A stretch of DNA of 64,000 nucleotides from Thalassia testudinum. Lineage: Eukaryota > Streptophyta > Magnoliopsida > Alismatales > Hydrocharitaceae. Position 1 is the stretch's first letter. Each line of letters starts with the position of its first letter. The translations under genes were made by a program, and so were the position numbers. The notes below the pieces were generated by a model, which saw nothing but the letters and a program-made list of their open reading frames with translations, made no database searches and was not told the DNA's origin. The stretch lies in the NCBI GenBank assembly GCA_037157565.1, contig JAZHRO010000012.1, positions 62,177,501 through 62,241,500 on the forward strand, written 5' to 3'. Below, one piece after another: positions 24,354 through 37,235 of this stretch.

Positions 24354-24672
24354 ACGATAATATCACCATATTAACAGAACCTATTTGAGTCCTACCAATA
24401 AGCGTCATTCAAGAAATGGACTGCTCTATCACGAACATCTTGGGAGCAAGGACAATTGGCTCTTTTAGGGTCTGGAGGTAGATATCTTCCTTTTGTCCTA
24501 GAGGGATGGTAGCAATGAGTCTGACCAACGCGTCTGCCAGGGGGTTGTTTGCTCAAGGCACCTACTTGATCGAGACAGTCTTGAAGTCCGTCATCTCTTC
24601 TCTAACCTTGTTAGCATACGAGATCATGTTTGCATCTCAAGCTTAGTATTCGTCATTTATTTGATTAGCGAC
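24354..24672 (-). pseudogene. H1 RNase H C-terminal part
   Basis: Minus-strand frame reads VANQINDEY, then DANMISYANKVREEMTDFKT, VSIKQVP-ANNPLADALVRL and IATIPLG, matching the end of the Tat RNase H domain where ADALA is followed by the linker to integrase. Stops occur after DEY and within QVP-ANN. The N-terminal part continues at 51983-52317 across LTR F (TDS-LVAN joins VANQIN at the GCGAC/GCAAC duplication). Confidence 0.8.
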
Positions 24673-26885
24673 TGTTGACGTGCTTCAATCATGTTTTAAA
24701 ATCGTGTGTCGTAATATAGTTCATAAAAGTGCAATAAACATTTAAAATTTATAATTCTTAAAACTTCAAAGTAATTCGAGGTTGTCTTTGGGAGCAAGTA
24801 ATGTGTGACTACCACTATTTGGATTTTAAAGCTTGGGAATTAGATACAATTAATTTGATTTCCATGCATGTAATCTAGTTCGGAAGGGTTAAGTTCACAA
24901 TTCCATAATGGATTTGTTGAAACTATATGTTAATTAGGGCACAATTGAAAATAATTGAGAAATGATGTAATTAGGCACAACATCAGGTTGATAATAATAG
25001 TCCAACGAATATAGCAATTATCCAAGAATTCAAACAAGTTCAAATTCTACACTTGGTTCTACATATAATGATATTAAATGCAACTCGAGTGTAGGCGATA
25101 AATAATTACCTATTGCTTAATAAAATGGAATAATCAAATCTTAAGGAGATTAAGCAATAAATAATCATTAACAGAAATGTCCGAGCAGGTCATAACAATA
25201 AAAGCTTATTCAAAAATAACTCAATCAACAACCTTGTAAATCTTTACTTAAATTGATGCAACAAGTCCCTCTGAGTTTGCAACTAAGTCCCTGCCAATGT
25301 ATTTCTTATGGCTACGCCCCTACCATCATCAAGCAGCACAGGCTCATTCTCTTCATTAAAGCTCAAGAAGGGGGGTGAAGGAGGATCTTCAGAGGAGCTA
25401 GATGGTGGCCGTGAACCCCTACTGAAGGTCACCGCGTGTTGCTCGTGGTGTTGGAGAGGTTCTTGCGAGGCTTGGGTCGTGGAGGCAGAGGGAGATGGCC
25501 GGCGGCAGGTTGTTAACGATGGCAAGGGAGGCAGCAGACGACAAGGTTGATGAAGCTCCTCGATGCACAAAATCGCCCTTAAAAGGGTGCAAAATATTTC
25601 TTGTGTCTTCATGAAGACTCCCTCAAAGCCTGGAAGCTCGCAGACGTTGAAGCGGCCGGCTGCTGACGATGGCAAAGGCGGCGGCGATGAGTTTTCGGCG
25701 AGAAGATCGCTTCAAAGCTTGCGCCCAATAGGTTAAGAAGATTCAACTTGAGTCGTTGAAGATGATGGCAGCCTTGATTGGTCACAAGGAGGTCGATAGC
25801 AAGCCACCGTTCGCGACGACGACGATGGGAATGTTTGGGATCCGTGGAGGCCTCGGAGGGTTGATCCTTTGAATAGGAAGAGGACTTTTGCTCCTCATGA
25901 CATTGCGATGCTCACAAGTTAGTCGATGGCGCGTGAGGAGGTAAGGAGCAACAGGGGCATGTTCGCAGGAGTTTGGTCAGCGAACTCGCCGCCCTTGAGG
26001 AAGATGATGGAGATGGAGTGTGGAGGTTGAAAATTGGATTTATTATGTCTAGACTAACCTATTGATGAGAGCCTCATCATGAACCCTAACTAGCTCAATT
26101 TGATCTAAATAAGTGTGAAAAAGCTCCTACAAAACCTAAAGAAAAGCCTAACTTAGAGAATTCTAAATTGAAGAATAAAATAAGTCATAAGGGGTAAAAC
26201 TGTAATTTTACCAATGCAGTGCACAATCAGGGTGTCAAAGGGTCTGAATACAAGTCAAATGAGCTTAATAAGAAAGAAAGTGGGAAAGCCTAAGCCGAAA
26301 AGGGTTATAGCAACTTTTAGGAATTAAATGACATTCTGTAACCCTAAAAACAAACCTGCTCTAATTCACGAGGTTCTAGGCAGGATAAAAATCAACTAAA
26401 TCCTCTAAAATTCATGTGAAAATACTCCCTATGGTTTATAACCTTCAATTTGGCCTTTGCAACCTATCTTGACCTAAATTGAGAACCATGCCCAAATTTT
26501 GACCTAATTTGGGCTTTTACACAAATTGATGGGTCAAACGTCGTCAAACCTAAAATCAAATCACACCATTAAATTCCTTAGGTCCAAATTAGGTTGGTAC
26601 AAAAATTTGGGCCTAAGAGAAGACCATCTTGACCGACTTTACAAATTTATCCTCTTGAATTACATTTTGACCCTTATACTTTTAAACCCTTACATTTAGC
26701 CCCCTATCTTCTCTTTCATTCTTCGCAAAACGGTCCTTCCTGCCACCCCATGTAGGCGCTATACCTCCAGGGACCTTGCGCGGAGGATGACCCCACGCAG
26801 GGTATGGGGACCGCTCTCAGGAACAAAATGGGGGTTCCCTGCATCGTCCTCTTTCGTAGGGACCCTCCCCTTTGACCTGTGGCTG

Positions 26886-26921
26886 CCCATGCCTCTCGTG
26901 CGAACGCACGAAAGGAATGGG
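26886..26921 (+). promoter_or_regulatory. U3 hairpin upstream of the TATA box in LTR B
   Basis: CCCATGCCTCTCGTGC, loop GAAC, then GCACGAAAGGAATGGG, which pairs back with two mismatches. It ends 70 bp before the TATA-like site. Counterparts are in B-full (8439-8474, 14851-14886), LTR1 (32390-32420), LTR2 (39847-39870) and LTR3 (about 48300-48330). Confidence 0.7.
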
Positions 26922-26991
26922 TCTCCATCTTCGACCATTTTCCAGCGAGCTCCCCACGTCGCCCCCTCGAGATCCTCTCCTCGCCAGCACC

Positions 26992-26998
26992 TCTATAA
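26992..26998 (+). promoter_or_regulatory. TATA-like site of LTR B
   Basis: CTATAAG about 930 bp from the LTR start and followed by a leader that is conserved among the Athila LTRs. Counterparts: 8361-8370 (minus), 32496-32503, 39946-39953, 48383-48390. Confidence 0.55.
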
Positions 26999-28213
26999 GA
27001 AGCAGCAGGGGCAGCCGTTTCTGGCAAGCTCGTTTTGGTCGAAAAACACCCCCATACTTTGTCTCCTCTCACTCCGGTGAAACATCCCAAGCTTCCAGCG
27101 AACTTTCCTCCTCCTCTTCGCCGCTCTACTGCCACACCCACAGCAGAGTCTGCTCGTCCTCGTCTTCCCACGCCAGGCCGCACCAGCTGGCGCCTCCAGA
27201 TCCTCTCCTCGTCGCCGTTACCCCACTTCTGGGCACCTTCATCCCCAGCTCCGGCAGGCACGTGCCGGGCGCCCCCTCTTTCCCTCTTCCTCAATCAAGT
27301 AGGTAAAAACCTTCCCCTTTCTCTCTCTGTTATTTTCCCCTCTTAAATTGGCACTTTTAACCCCTCGACTGCCACTACCACCTCCATCTGCTCCACCACC
27401 GGCCACCAACTCTGGCAAGGTCGCTCCATCTCCACAGGCCATCCCACCCCTCGCCAACAAGCCCATAAGCTTCCCCTCACTCCACTCAAGCATTTCCCCC
27501 ACTCCATTCACCACCTCGCATCTCCAGACCACCCCTCGAACACACCCACCTACAACTCTGCAGTGTACCCTAGGCACACGACCACAGGCACTTTCCCACC
27601 ACGCCGACCCTCGCACCGCCTTCGCCGTACTCTGGCGAAGCTTCCTGAGCTGTCTAACGTGGCCGTGAGGCCATTTTCGTGCTTTCAGGTCTCACCCCCT
27701 TGCCGCCATTGACGAACAGCAGGAGCTGCTTAGCGAGCAGCTCCAAGCCCCTTCAGCACCAGGTGCACGCCCCAGGCAATGCGGGACACTTCCGCGAGTG
27801 TGCCCAGGTTCTCAATTGGGGTCGCACGCCTTCGCTATTGCCCCAATTGCTTGCAGCTTCTTGCCCGCAGGCGCGCGGAGCAGAGGTGGGACTTTAGTCC
27901 CACCTCGGAAGTGTGTGGCCACACGCCCACACAAAAATTGTAAAAGTGCTCTAGGTTGTTCGCCTCGAATCACTAGGGTGAGGTCCCTCCTCACTTATCG
28001 CCTGGGTCTCGTCCGAGGCTCTTCCCATGCAAATCTGACCCGACTCGACTACCCCCACTCCTGTGCACTCCTCGCGCACCACCCACGCCAATGCGCCTAG
28101 ACCCGAGCATGCAACCCGACCCGATTACCCGGCTCTGGGAGAGTGTACCAAAGAGAGATTCAGAGAGAGAGAGATGCGGGAAAGGGGTAGGGTAGGTTTT
28201 GCACTGAGCTTGT

Positions 28214-28740
28214 GTGTATGTGCAGGGAACAGGTGAAGAAGGAAGAAGCAAGGAGCTGCTGAAGAAGGAAGGAAGAAAGAAAGAAGAAGAGGAAGAGCAG
28301 CGGCTGGGACTTAGCCGCAGAGAAGAAGAAAGGAGAAGGAAGGAAGGAGAGGAGCAGAAGAAGACAAAGAAGCCAGGAGGAAAGAAAAGAAGGAGAGGCT
28401 GATCAGATAAGGTGTCTGATTTCTGAATCAGACGTCGTAAAGAAAGGAAGGAGTGAAGCAAAAGAGAAGAGTAGAGGACAGGCCAGAGAAAAAGAAAGAG
28501 AAAAGAGAAGGAGGGAGCCTCTGCAGTAAAGAAGAAGAAGACGCAGAAGAAAGAAGAAAATCAGAGAAGAAGAGAAGAAGGAGGAAGAAGAAGAAGGACA
28601 TAGCAGCTGAAAAAAGAAAGAAAGAGAAGGAGGCAGCTGCAGCAAAGAAAAAAGAAGAAAGAAGAAAGGCTGAAGAAGAGAACTGGCTGAAAGAAAAGAA
28701 GAGAGAAGAAGAAAAAGCCAAGAAGAGAATTTTTGCTCTC
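28214..28740 (+). repeat. GA/AAG-rich purine tract in LTR B
   Basis: More than 500 bp almost entirely of GAA, GAG and AAG on the plus strand, just upstream of the LTR end. Matching tracts are in every Athila LTR here (6640-7180 on minus, 33640-34020, 43840-44395, 49560-50040, 57440-57840 on minus). The long Lys/Glu-rich or Phe/Ser/Leu-rich frames over it are compositional. Confidence 0.9.
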
Positions 28741-31700
28741 TCTCTCTCCTTTATCTTAATTTTTGTAAAACAATATATATTGTGAATTCATATGCTTCTG
28801 GAATCATAGAGTGCTCCCTGAGTTCGACCTCGGGAAACTTTTAATTCCGAGTAATAAATTGTAAACTGGTAGTAGCTTTTCATGATATACTACAATGCCT
28901 AGAACTTCAAAACACACGAAACCCTAGCGACGAACCACCTATAGAGTAAGGTGGTCGTTTTATTCCTCAACACTATTAATTAAGTTATTTAGACTTAATT
29001 AATCGCATGAGAAAGTACATTAGGTTAACTTGATTTAATGTCGGTTGTGTAGTATAGGATCAAGTTAATCTAACATTTTAGATTTTAAATTCTTTTTAAC
29101 TAGTTGAGTCCAGGTCGTTCACTGGGAGGCATAAATTATCTTAATTCACCATTAATTCCTAAGCATAAATTACTAGTTATTTAATCAATCAGATTATAAT
29201 TAAATTACTTTAAGTACATGAATCTTGCATAAGAGATTCAAATAAAAATATGCAACATTCCATTAAAAGGGAGTATATTTACACATGTAATTTTTCATTA
29301 AGAATCAAGTAAATATGTTTATTCACCCATTACAACTTATTACAAAAGATTAAGGCAAGAAAAAGTTATACAAGTGAATATAAATGCCTTATTACATCAA
29401 TTAAGCTCAAAAGTAAAAAATTAGAAGACAACAAGAGTCTCCTTTCTTCTTAACCTTCAGCCCTTTCTTCTTCTCTTCTCTATCATTACTCTCTCTCTCT
29501 CTCTTTTCCTCATTCATCTTTTTCTCTTCTTCTTCTTCCTCTAAGCCCTCTCTATTCTCTTCTTTAGCTTTCTCCATAGGTTTTCTCTCTTCTAAATTTC
29601 CCTAAGTATTGTGCATAAATGTTCACACTTAACCAAACAAAAATTTGGTTTTATAGTTGGTGGCTCAGACCAGTCGAGGATACACAGCACCCCCTAAAGG
29701 GTGGGACCAGACTCTACTGGGTCCAAGCCTAGTTTTTATTAGGTGTTTTCTTTCCAATTCAAGCCCATGCACAATCTTCGGCCACCCGGGCCCACACACA
29801 CACGCTCACACCCACAGGTGCACACACACACAACGCAAGCACCCGCACCCAAGTTCAAGTTTCATTGCGCGCGCTGCGCTGACGACCGGTAAGGCTCTAT
29901 CATTTTTCATATTATACCAATGCGACACTTCACAAATAACCGAGGTGGGACTATCTTTGTCCATTCCAGGCCGAACTTCAACCGATGATTCCAGCCGATT
30001 GGCTGGACCAAATCGAGCGTTCCAAAGCTCGATCGAAAGCTCTTGAGAAGTTTTACATGTACGAAACACCAATTTGATGTTCGAGCCTATTGTGGCCCTT
30101 CGATTTAAAGGGCGAAAGTGGAAGGTTTGCACGACCTTAATGGCCTACAGAAGGGTAATCTCAGGTCTTTTGACCTGCAGGGAAGCTTCTAACCTCCAGA
30201 TGAGGTCTAAGCTCTATTTAGTAAGTGATTCTGCATCTATTGGAATAAGAAAAGAGCTTCTGAGAAGCTTAAAGAGAAGTTGAAACTCAGATGCTTCATT
30301 CAGGAGACATAGAGCTCAGATTTGAGCTTGAATTAACTCTGCAGAGTGAGATTAGTCTCTATCAGATATCCTAACAACCTCAGATGATTGTTGCAATCTA
30401 GCCTAAATGAAATAGGAGCTTAAATCTCATCAAAATGACACTGAAACCGTATTGGGTTCGTTTTGAACCCAAACTGTGCAGAAGCATGCAACACATTAAA
30501 ACCTCAATAAAAATCTTCTAATCCATCCCAAACACATTCTAAATCATCCCAGATCCCTATTGAAACATTTAATTCCCAAAATTACTCCAATATCACTTAA
30601 GTCTAACACAGTGTTGACTAAATCCAACTGAGGGTTGACTTTCTAAATTAAGCTTTCTAAAATCGAATTAATGTTTCAGATCAACATAATTCATCCTTAG
30701 GAACTGATTCAAGACTTCAAAATTGGATTTTGATGAAATCTGGTATGGTTTCAGACTTCATCACCTGTGATCAACATGGAGCTTGTTCGATGGAACAACC
30801 TAAGAGTTCTCAAAGTAATCAAAGATCAAGGATGGCTTCTATAGGTTCTGCAAAAGTTTCTGAACCCATTTTCGAAGTCTTAATCCTAACAAAATAGCTT
30901 CTCCAACTCTGTCGAAGTTGGAGAAGACACATATCAAACAAGTACTCTAGATGTTGAAACTCAAATTAAACCACAAAAAATTAATCTTGAAGCCTTATAA
31001 GTGTACTCTAGAGCTTCTCAGGTCAATTCATGGGTTGAAACTCAAAACGACCTCGTCGGAGCTTCGGTGAGTCTGGTTCTGATATACAAAGGTGAAAACT
31101 TCAATAAAATGGGCCATTAATGGCCTGTAGAGTTTCCTAAGTCCTAGACTGATCTTAAGATCTCCCCAATTAGCTTAAAGAATAATCAGAACTTAGGTTT
31201 TATCAGGGAATTTGGAAATTGAGCATACTGAGTTTGACAGAACTCAGAATGTTTCCTCTCACTCGATTGAGTAAGGGAAAAGGTTCAATAGAACCTTACG
31301 ATGCTAAATGAGGGATTAATTAGGTAGGATAACTCTTTCGAGCTCTCCATTGACAGAGAGCTAGAAAGTTGAAATGGAATTAGGTGTTTACTTTCTATGA
31401 ATTAATTATACTAATTAGGTATAGCATCGGGGCCCTTAGATTATGAAGAGGTGATGGAGGACCCCAGTGAGTGTGTTCTAATCCTAGACACCTCCACCGT
31501 GGACAGCGGACGTCGATGGTGAATGTGAAGATAAACTAGGCGATTCTGCTGCTAAAAGTGAAGGAGAAACGATGTTATGAAAACATATTAAGGTGAGGAA
31601 GGTAAACAGTGCTAAAAATGACAAAAGAATGGCTTAGACAAGCTCAAAGAACTCGTTGAAGCAAAGGAAGTTGACATAAAATTTGAAAATTTTTAACCTA

Positions 31701-32142
31701 ATTAACTACCTAATCTACTGAACTAGGTTACGCTACTCTTACCTTATCCTAATCCTACTGTTACCTTGACGAAGGAGGTTGAGGAGTCTACGTCGAAGGT
31801 TCTTAACGGAGGATGAAATCAGAAGGTTGGAGGAAGAACTCCGGCGGGCGATTTCGTGGCGTGGAAGCGGAGTCCAATCGGCACTTCGTCAGAAGACGCA
31901 ACGGACGGTGGTGGAGATCGAAAGTGAGTGGAGATGAATGGAGGAATAGGATGGAGACGAAGATTGGTCACCAGAGAAGGAAGAATAGCTTATCAGTTAA
32001 CTGCAGTTGGGGAAGAGGGTAGGGAGCTAACCACCCAAAACGAAGGGTTCAAGGGGTATTTATAGGGTTCGACGATGGCTAAGGAGCTTGAACCCGAACG
32101 GGTTTGCGTCTAGGTGTGGTCTAACTTCTGACGTCAAAATAC

Positions 32143-34262
32143 TCCACCCAATTACATTCTAACCCCTAACTTTTGAAAACCCTTGCCCAAACCCCCTCAA
32201 CTTAGTCGTCACTTTTTGCATTTCAGTCCCTCTACCATTTTAGCAAAGGAGCCATACCTCCGACGAGGTTTCGATGAGGATTTCTCCTGGCTTCCCCAGG
32301 GAGCTGCTCTCAGATTTGGTAGGGGGATCCTCTGAGGAATCCCCTACCATCTAAGTAGCTTCCCAAGATCTGGATCGCACCATACCTCTCGTGCGAACGC
32401 TCGAGAGGCATGGGTATGGTGTCCAACCCATACCTCCGGCGAGAGTCTTATGCTTGGAAGCTCGCCTTCAAAGCACAAGGACCTTTGCCTGTGCCTTTAA
32501 AAGAAGACTCAGGTCCGGCCGCAACTTCGAAGCCTGTTTTGGCTGCAGACACCACCTGAAATTTGTCCTTCCTAATTTCCGACCATCTACCCACAAGCTC
32601 CAGTGACCTCTCCTCCCACCTCTCGTACCCGCGCGAGCATCTCCGACCCCTTCCTCGTCGCCGTCACCCTCACCTCAGGGTTTCTTCTCCGACGATGGCA
32701 CCTACGCGCCGCTTGTCCTCCACCTTTCCCCCTTCATCCAACTACCTTCAGTAAGCTCCTCTCTCTCCCCTCTTCATTTCCCCTCTCTTAATTTGCACTT
32801 TCGACCCCTCGACACTGCAGTCCACCTTCATCTCCCTCATCTTCGGCCAACCACCGGTGAGGCGAATCCGTCACTCCCTCACTCCACACGCCTCGCCACC
32901 GACCTCATCACCTCTGCCATCACCCACTGATCACCATCCACACCGCCATCGACCACCAACACCTCCACAAACACCCACCGACCTAACCCACCTTCACGGC
33001 CACAGAGGACCTAGGTACGCACGTTTAGGCCGCCCTGCGGCCAGCCAACCACCGTCTCACCTTCGCCGTGACACGGCGAAGCTTGCCACGTTGTTTGACA
33101 GGGTTGCAAGGCCGTGTGTGTGTGTCTCAGGTTCGGCCCTCCACTACAATTGGAGAGGAAGCGAAGCTTGCTCGCAAGCTTGCTCCAGGTGGCCCCGCTC
33201 CAGGAGATCAAGTTCCAGGTGCACGGTGTTACTCCGCGAATAGCATCAGCCATCTATCGAAGCCAAAGCACTCCGTAGCTACTCCAATTGTGCAGGAATT
33301 TCCTCCTGCGGGTGCAAGAGAAGTGCTTGGGACTTTTAGTCCCACCTCGGAAAGCTTAGGGTGGGATGAGGGCTTTTTATTATTTTTGTGTTTCCTCCTT
33401 AGCGCCTCAAGTCATGGGGGGAGGTCCCTGGCTCACGCCTGCCTTGTCCGCGATCACCCCTACGCAGACCTGGTTGACTCGTTTACTCTGCACTCCTCGC
33501 GCACCACCCATGTCGGTGCACCTGGACCTGGGCACGCGTAACCCGACCCGTATACCCGATTGTCTGGCTCTAAGAAAGCAAAGAGAGAAATATAGAGAGA
33601 GAGTGTGTGACGCAGGGGAGGGTAGGGGTAGGTTTTTCTTCGCTCTGTGCAGGGAAAGAAGAAAGAAGGAGGAGAAGGCAAGGCAAACTCGCAGAGGAAG
33701 GAATAGCCGTGGCTGAAGAAGAGAAAGAAGCTGAAGGCAGGAGCGGCTAAGGAAGGATGGAGAAGGAAGCACTGTAGTCGCAAAAGCAAAAGTTGAAGAA
33801 GGAAGGAAGACCTGAAGGCAAAAGCCAAGTGCAGAAGAAGAAGAGGCTGAAAGAACAAAGAAGAAAAGGAGAAGACAGGAAGAAGAAGCCAACTTCAGAA
33901 GAAGAAGACAGACAGAGGTAGAGAAGGAGAAGGAGGTGTGGCCAAGCAGAGGAAAGTAAAAGGAAAAGAAAGAGAGAAGAAAAAGAAGGAAGAGAAAAGA
34001 GAAGAAGAAAGAAGAAAGACATTCTATTTCTTTTTGCATTTTCTCTCTCTAGCTTTCATATACATTGAATTGCATTGATATCATCTTTTGAGTAATTTGA
34101 GATTGTGATTTTAGTTTTTAAAAATACCAATTTGCTCCCTGAGTTTGACCTCGGATACCTAGGTTTTCGAGTAATAAAAACTTCTTATTTGTTTATAACG
34201 CTTTTTCGACTATACTACAACGAGACTGATTTAAAACACGACAAAGAGTTATATAGCAAACA
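32143..34262 (+). repeat. LTR1, 5' LTR of J, 5'-truncated
   Basis: Homology to LTR3 starts near CACCCAATTACATTCT (equivalent to about 48061) and runs to the end GCAAACA. It keeps the U3 hairpin (32390-32420), TATA-like TTTAAAAG (32496-32503), GA tract and LTR-end phrase CTCCCTGAGTTTGACCTCGG. It lacks a block of about 95 bp present in LTR3 (around 49875-49970) that contains the GACGTC hairpin. Confidence 0.85.
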
Positions 34263-34265
34263 TTT

Positions 34266-34283
34266 TGGCACCGTTGCTGAGGA
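34266..34283 (+). other. Primer binding site of J (tRNA-Asp type)
   Basis: TGGCACCGTTGCTGAGGA begins three bases after LTR1. It matches TGGCGCCGTTGCCGGGGA, the complement of the 3' end of plant tRNA-Asp used by Athila and other gypsy elements, at 15 of 18 positions. All three differences are G-to-A or C-to-T. Confidence 0.8.
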
Positions 34284-35345
34284 GCAACGGGCATTTTTAG
34301 AAACTTTAATCATAGCCTCTGATTCAGTACTGACTTTTACTGTGTTTGTCTCAGGGGAAGAAAAGAAAAGAAAAGCAGCCACACAACAACCACACCAGGA
34401 ATAGGTAAATCTTCATTTGCCCTCTCTCTTAATCCCCTCAAAAATCTGAAAAGGAAAATAAAGAAAAATCAATCTAGGGCTACCTGCTTCCATATTTAGT
34501 AATTCACAAAAATTGCCTGATTTTTACTTTCAGCACATTTTGAATTGCACATCCAATTGAGGTGACTAAGGCTAAAACCTTCTTGATTGAGCCCTAGTTA
34601 CTAATTTTTGAGGAAACTAAATTGGACCAAATAGAGCCAACCTAAGGATTTCAATTAAGGGTTTTAGAGACACATCTTTTAAGCAAAGAATCAAAAATTT
34701 CAAAAGGAGGTGTGCCTAAGCCTTGTTTGAAAAGATTTATCCAAGAGAAACCCTAAGCAAATCAGGCTCTTAATTCACTTGAACCCTAAAAGAGAGGACC
34801 TAAAAGCTCTCAAAGGAACAAAGAGGTGAAGTTGATCCTTTGGGTCAACCAACCTTAAAATTAGGTCACTTTGCACTCAAAAGACCTAAAGTTCAAGTGG
34901 AACCCTAAGCACCCTGATCTTAACTAAAAAAAGGGTAGACTTAAGAAGTCAAGGTCCCCATTCTGGTTTACGTGGAATCTCGGTGACAAGAGAGGTCAGG
35001 TGGGGGAAACCCTGTAACCCGTGGGGACGCTCTACCGTGTAGGGGTCTTTGCGGGACTCTCCCTCTCTGGCTACCCAAGTATTTCTCAGGTGAACGACCT
35101 TTCAAACTAAGGGGTATCATCCACCCCGAACCTCTATAGTCACCCAACATATTTTGGGTGTCTCGATTGGGTCCAGCACATTCTGATCTCATCAAATCCT
35201 TCGATGCATGTTTGGTAGGAGGTCCTTAAGGCCTCTTTTAGAAATCCGCTCTCCCCGAGGCCAAGACTCGACGACCTTGTTTGTGCAACAACCCCACTGC
35301 ATAGATCTTTCCTTTGATTTAGAACCAAGTTCTCCTTCTTCCATC
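34284..35345 (+). other. Untranslated leader of J
   Basis: About 1 kb between PBS and gag start. AT-rich with scattered AGGTCCTAAAAG-type text; no frame or motif that I can support. Confidence 0.5.
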
Positions 35346-36955
35346 ATGGCACAACCCGTTGAAGAAGAGAACAACCTTGAGCACCAACTTCAGCGCTTAA
35401 ATGATCTCTTCCAAAACTTTGTAAACAAACCGCAGCATCCTATGATGAGAGATCACTATAATCCTACTGTGGTGGCAATTGAGCCTCGAGTCCAAATTCC
35501 GACTGGAGGTCCTGATTCTGAACTCAAGCCCAATATGATTCATGCCATACCAAAATTCCATGGGCTTAACTCCGAGGATCCATTCTAGCACATTAAGCAG
35601 CTCAAACATCTGGCCCAGACCTTCGGGTCAGATGCACAAAATCGGGATATTCTGCTCATGAAGATGTTTTCTTTCTCCCTCATGACAAGGCTGCTCATTG
35701 GTATCAAACTCAGACTCGTTCGATCAACACATGGGTCGAACTTCAGTCCGAATTTTTAAAGATGTTCTTCCCCGTTGACCGGACAAAAGCCTTGCCCCCC
35801 CAGATTACTCATTTCACTAAACAATTGAGAGAACCTCTTCATGAGGCATGGGATTGATTCTTGGATCTCATGCAGAAGTGCCCCCATCACGGAGTTCCTA
35901 AATGGGAATAAGTCTAGTCTTTTTACCAGGGACTCCATGAAAACATTCGATTATTTGTCAATGCAACCTACGGAGGAAACATCATGGGTCAACATGAGGA
36001 CACGGTGTGGGAGATTCTCAAAAATATATGCGAGAACTTCATCAATAATGACTCCATGGGCTTACTCGACTAGACGAATGCCCACGCATCGACGAATCTT
36101 AAGGGAGCACATGAGACGCAGGGCCTATCCACATCTGTCGACTTGGAACTGATGGCCAGTCGGTTGGAAAAGGTCTTTATCATAGAGAAGAAGGTGGACG
36201 AGCTGCCTCGGCATCTGCATCGAGCCACTTCTACGCAAAACTCTTTCGCACACCACCTCTCGCGAGGGAAACTGTGCAAAACATCTATCACCGATGTTCT
36301 CAGGGGATGGATCCGTATCCACCCCCATCTGACTCCAGAATTGGAGGGACCACCAATCCGCTCTATTCTAGTAGGGGGAACTCTGAACCCCCATACTCTG
36401 ACTTTCCTGAGGCTCCTCAAACCTGCGAGAACCTCAACGCCATCCAGAATGACCCATTTTCCAACACCTACAACCCTAAATGGCGAAATCATCCCAACTT
36501 CCAGTGGACAGGAAATTCTCAGAATCAAAGACCACCTTATCAACCCCATCCGCAAGCTCCTCATCCATACCAACCGCCTCAGCCTCGGCCCAACACCATC
36601 ATCAATCTGGGCCAAACCAAGATCAAATGTCTTTTATCCTTCAAACACTACCTGACATTCAGAAAATGAATGCGGCAATACAAAAATAACACAAGGACGA
36701 GATCATAGAGGTTCGCAACCAACTCGCCCAGATGACGAATTCCCGCCAACCGGGTACACTTCCTTTGCAACCTCTGCCGAACCCAAATAACGTGCCGACC
36801 CAAAGGCACGTTATGAATCCAGGCCACGCACCTATGATTTATCAGGCCCCTTCTGTTCCATCACCTGATGGAATGGAAGCTTTGACATCTTACACAGGAT
36901 TTCAACAACAGCCACCCATTTTACCAACCCCAAACCAGAACCAGGCAAGTCCTAC
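35346..36955 (+). pseudogene. gag of J (Athila type), multiply broken
   Basis: Begins at ATG 35346 (MAQPVEEENNLEHQLQRL) and stays open to a stop at 35586 after the characteristic FHGLNSEDPF (gag proteins of this group have FxGLxxEDP near the capsid start). It then continues through several frames: HIKQLKHLAQTFG, a region around 35830-36140 matching the capsid C-terminal half, and a Pro/Gln-rich tail with NQLAQMTNSRQPGTLP (36715-36775) typical of Athila gag C-termini. I see no intact CCHC knuckle. The structural capsid/nucleocapsid role is inferred from family. Confidence 0.75.
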
Positions 36956-37235
36956 CCAGAGGATGTCATTGTTAGCCGATTGACCTATCAAATCACCTAA
37001 AGGAATACTCGAGGATGTCATTGTTAGGGTACGGGATTTCTACTTCCCAGTGGATTTTATAGTTCTAGATGTGGATGCACATGAGAACCCAAAGGATACA
37101 CCGATTATACTAAGGAGACCATTTCTGGCCACGGCTAGGGCCAACATAAGCTATGAGGAAGGCTAAATAGAGTTAAAATTTTGGAACCAATCTCTAAAGA
37201 TTGACATCTTTAAGGCCCTGCGGTGTTATAGAACA
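36956..37235 (+). pseudogene. Protease remnant of J, active site missing
   Basis: Reads MSLLAD-PIKSPKGILEDV, then FYFPVDFIVLDVDAHE, PIILRRPFLATARANISYEE and KIDIFKALR, the C-terminal half of an Athila aspartic protease ending in the RPFLATA signature. The upstream half with the catalytic Asp (D-x-GAS type) is absent: gag tail runs directly into SLLAD. Stops occur near 36982 and 37164. The 17-base string GAGGATGTCATTGTTAG occurs at 36959-36975 and again at 37011-37027. Confidence 0.75.

Larger units (their letters stand above)
26063..28937 (+). mobile_element. Solo LTR B, TSD CCTAT
   Basis: 2.9-kb TG...CA unit with perfect CCTAT on each side (26058-26062, 28938-28942), inserted in LTR F. Begins TGATGAGAGCCTCATCA and ends GACGAACCA. 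It is homologous along its length to the LTRs of B-full. Landmarks: U3 hairpin 26886-26921, TATA-like CTATAAG (26992-26998), GA-rich tract 28214-28740, a hairpin with GTCTGATT and GAATCAGAC (28412-28436), and GCTCCCTGAGTTCGACCTCG near 28810. Confidence 0.92.
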
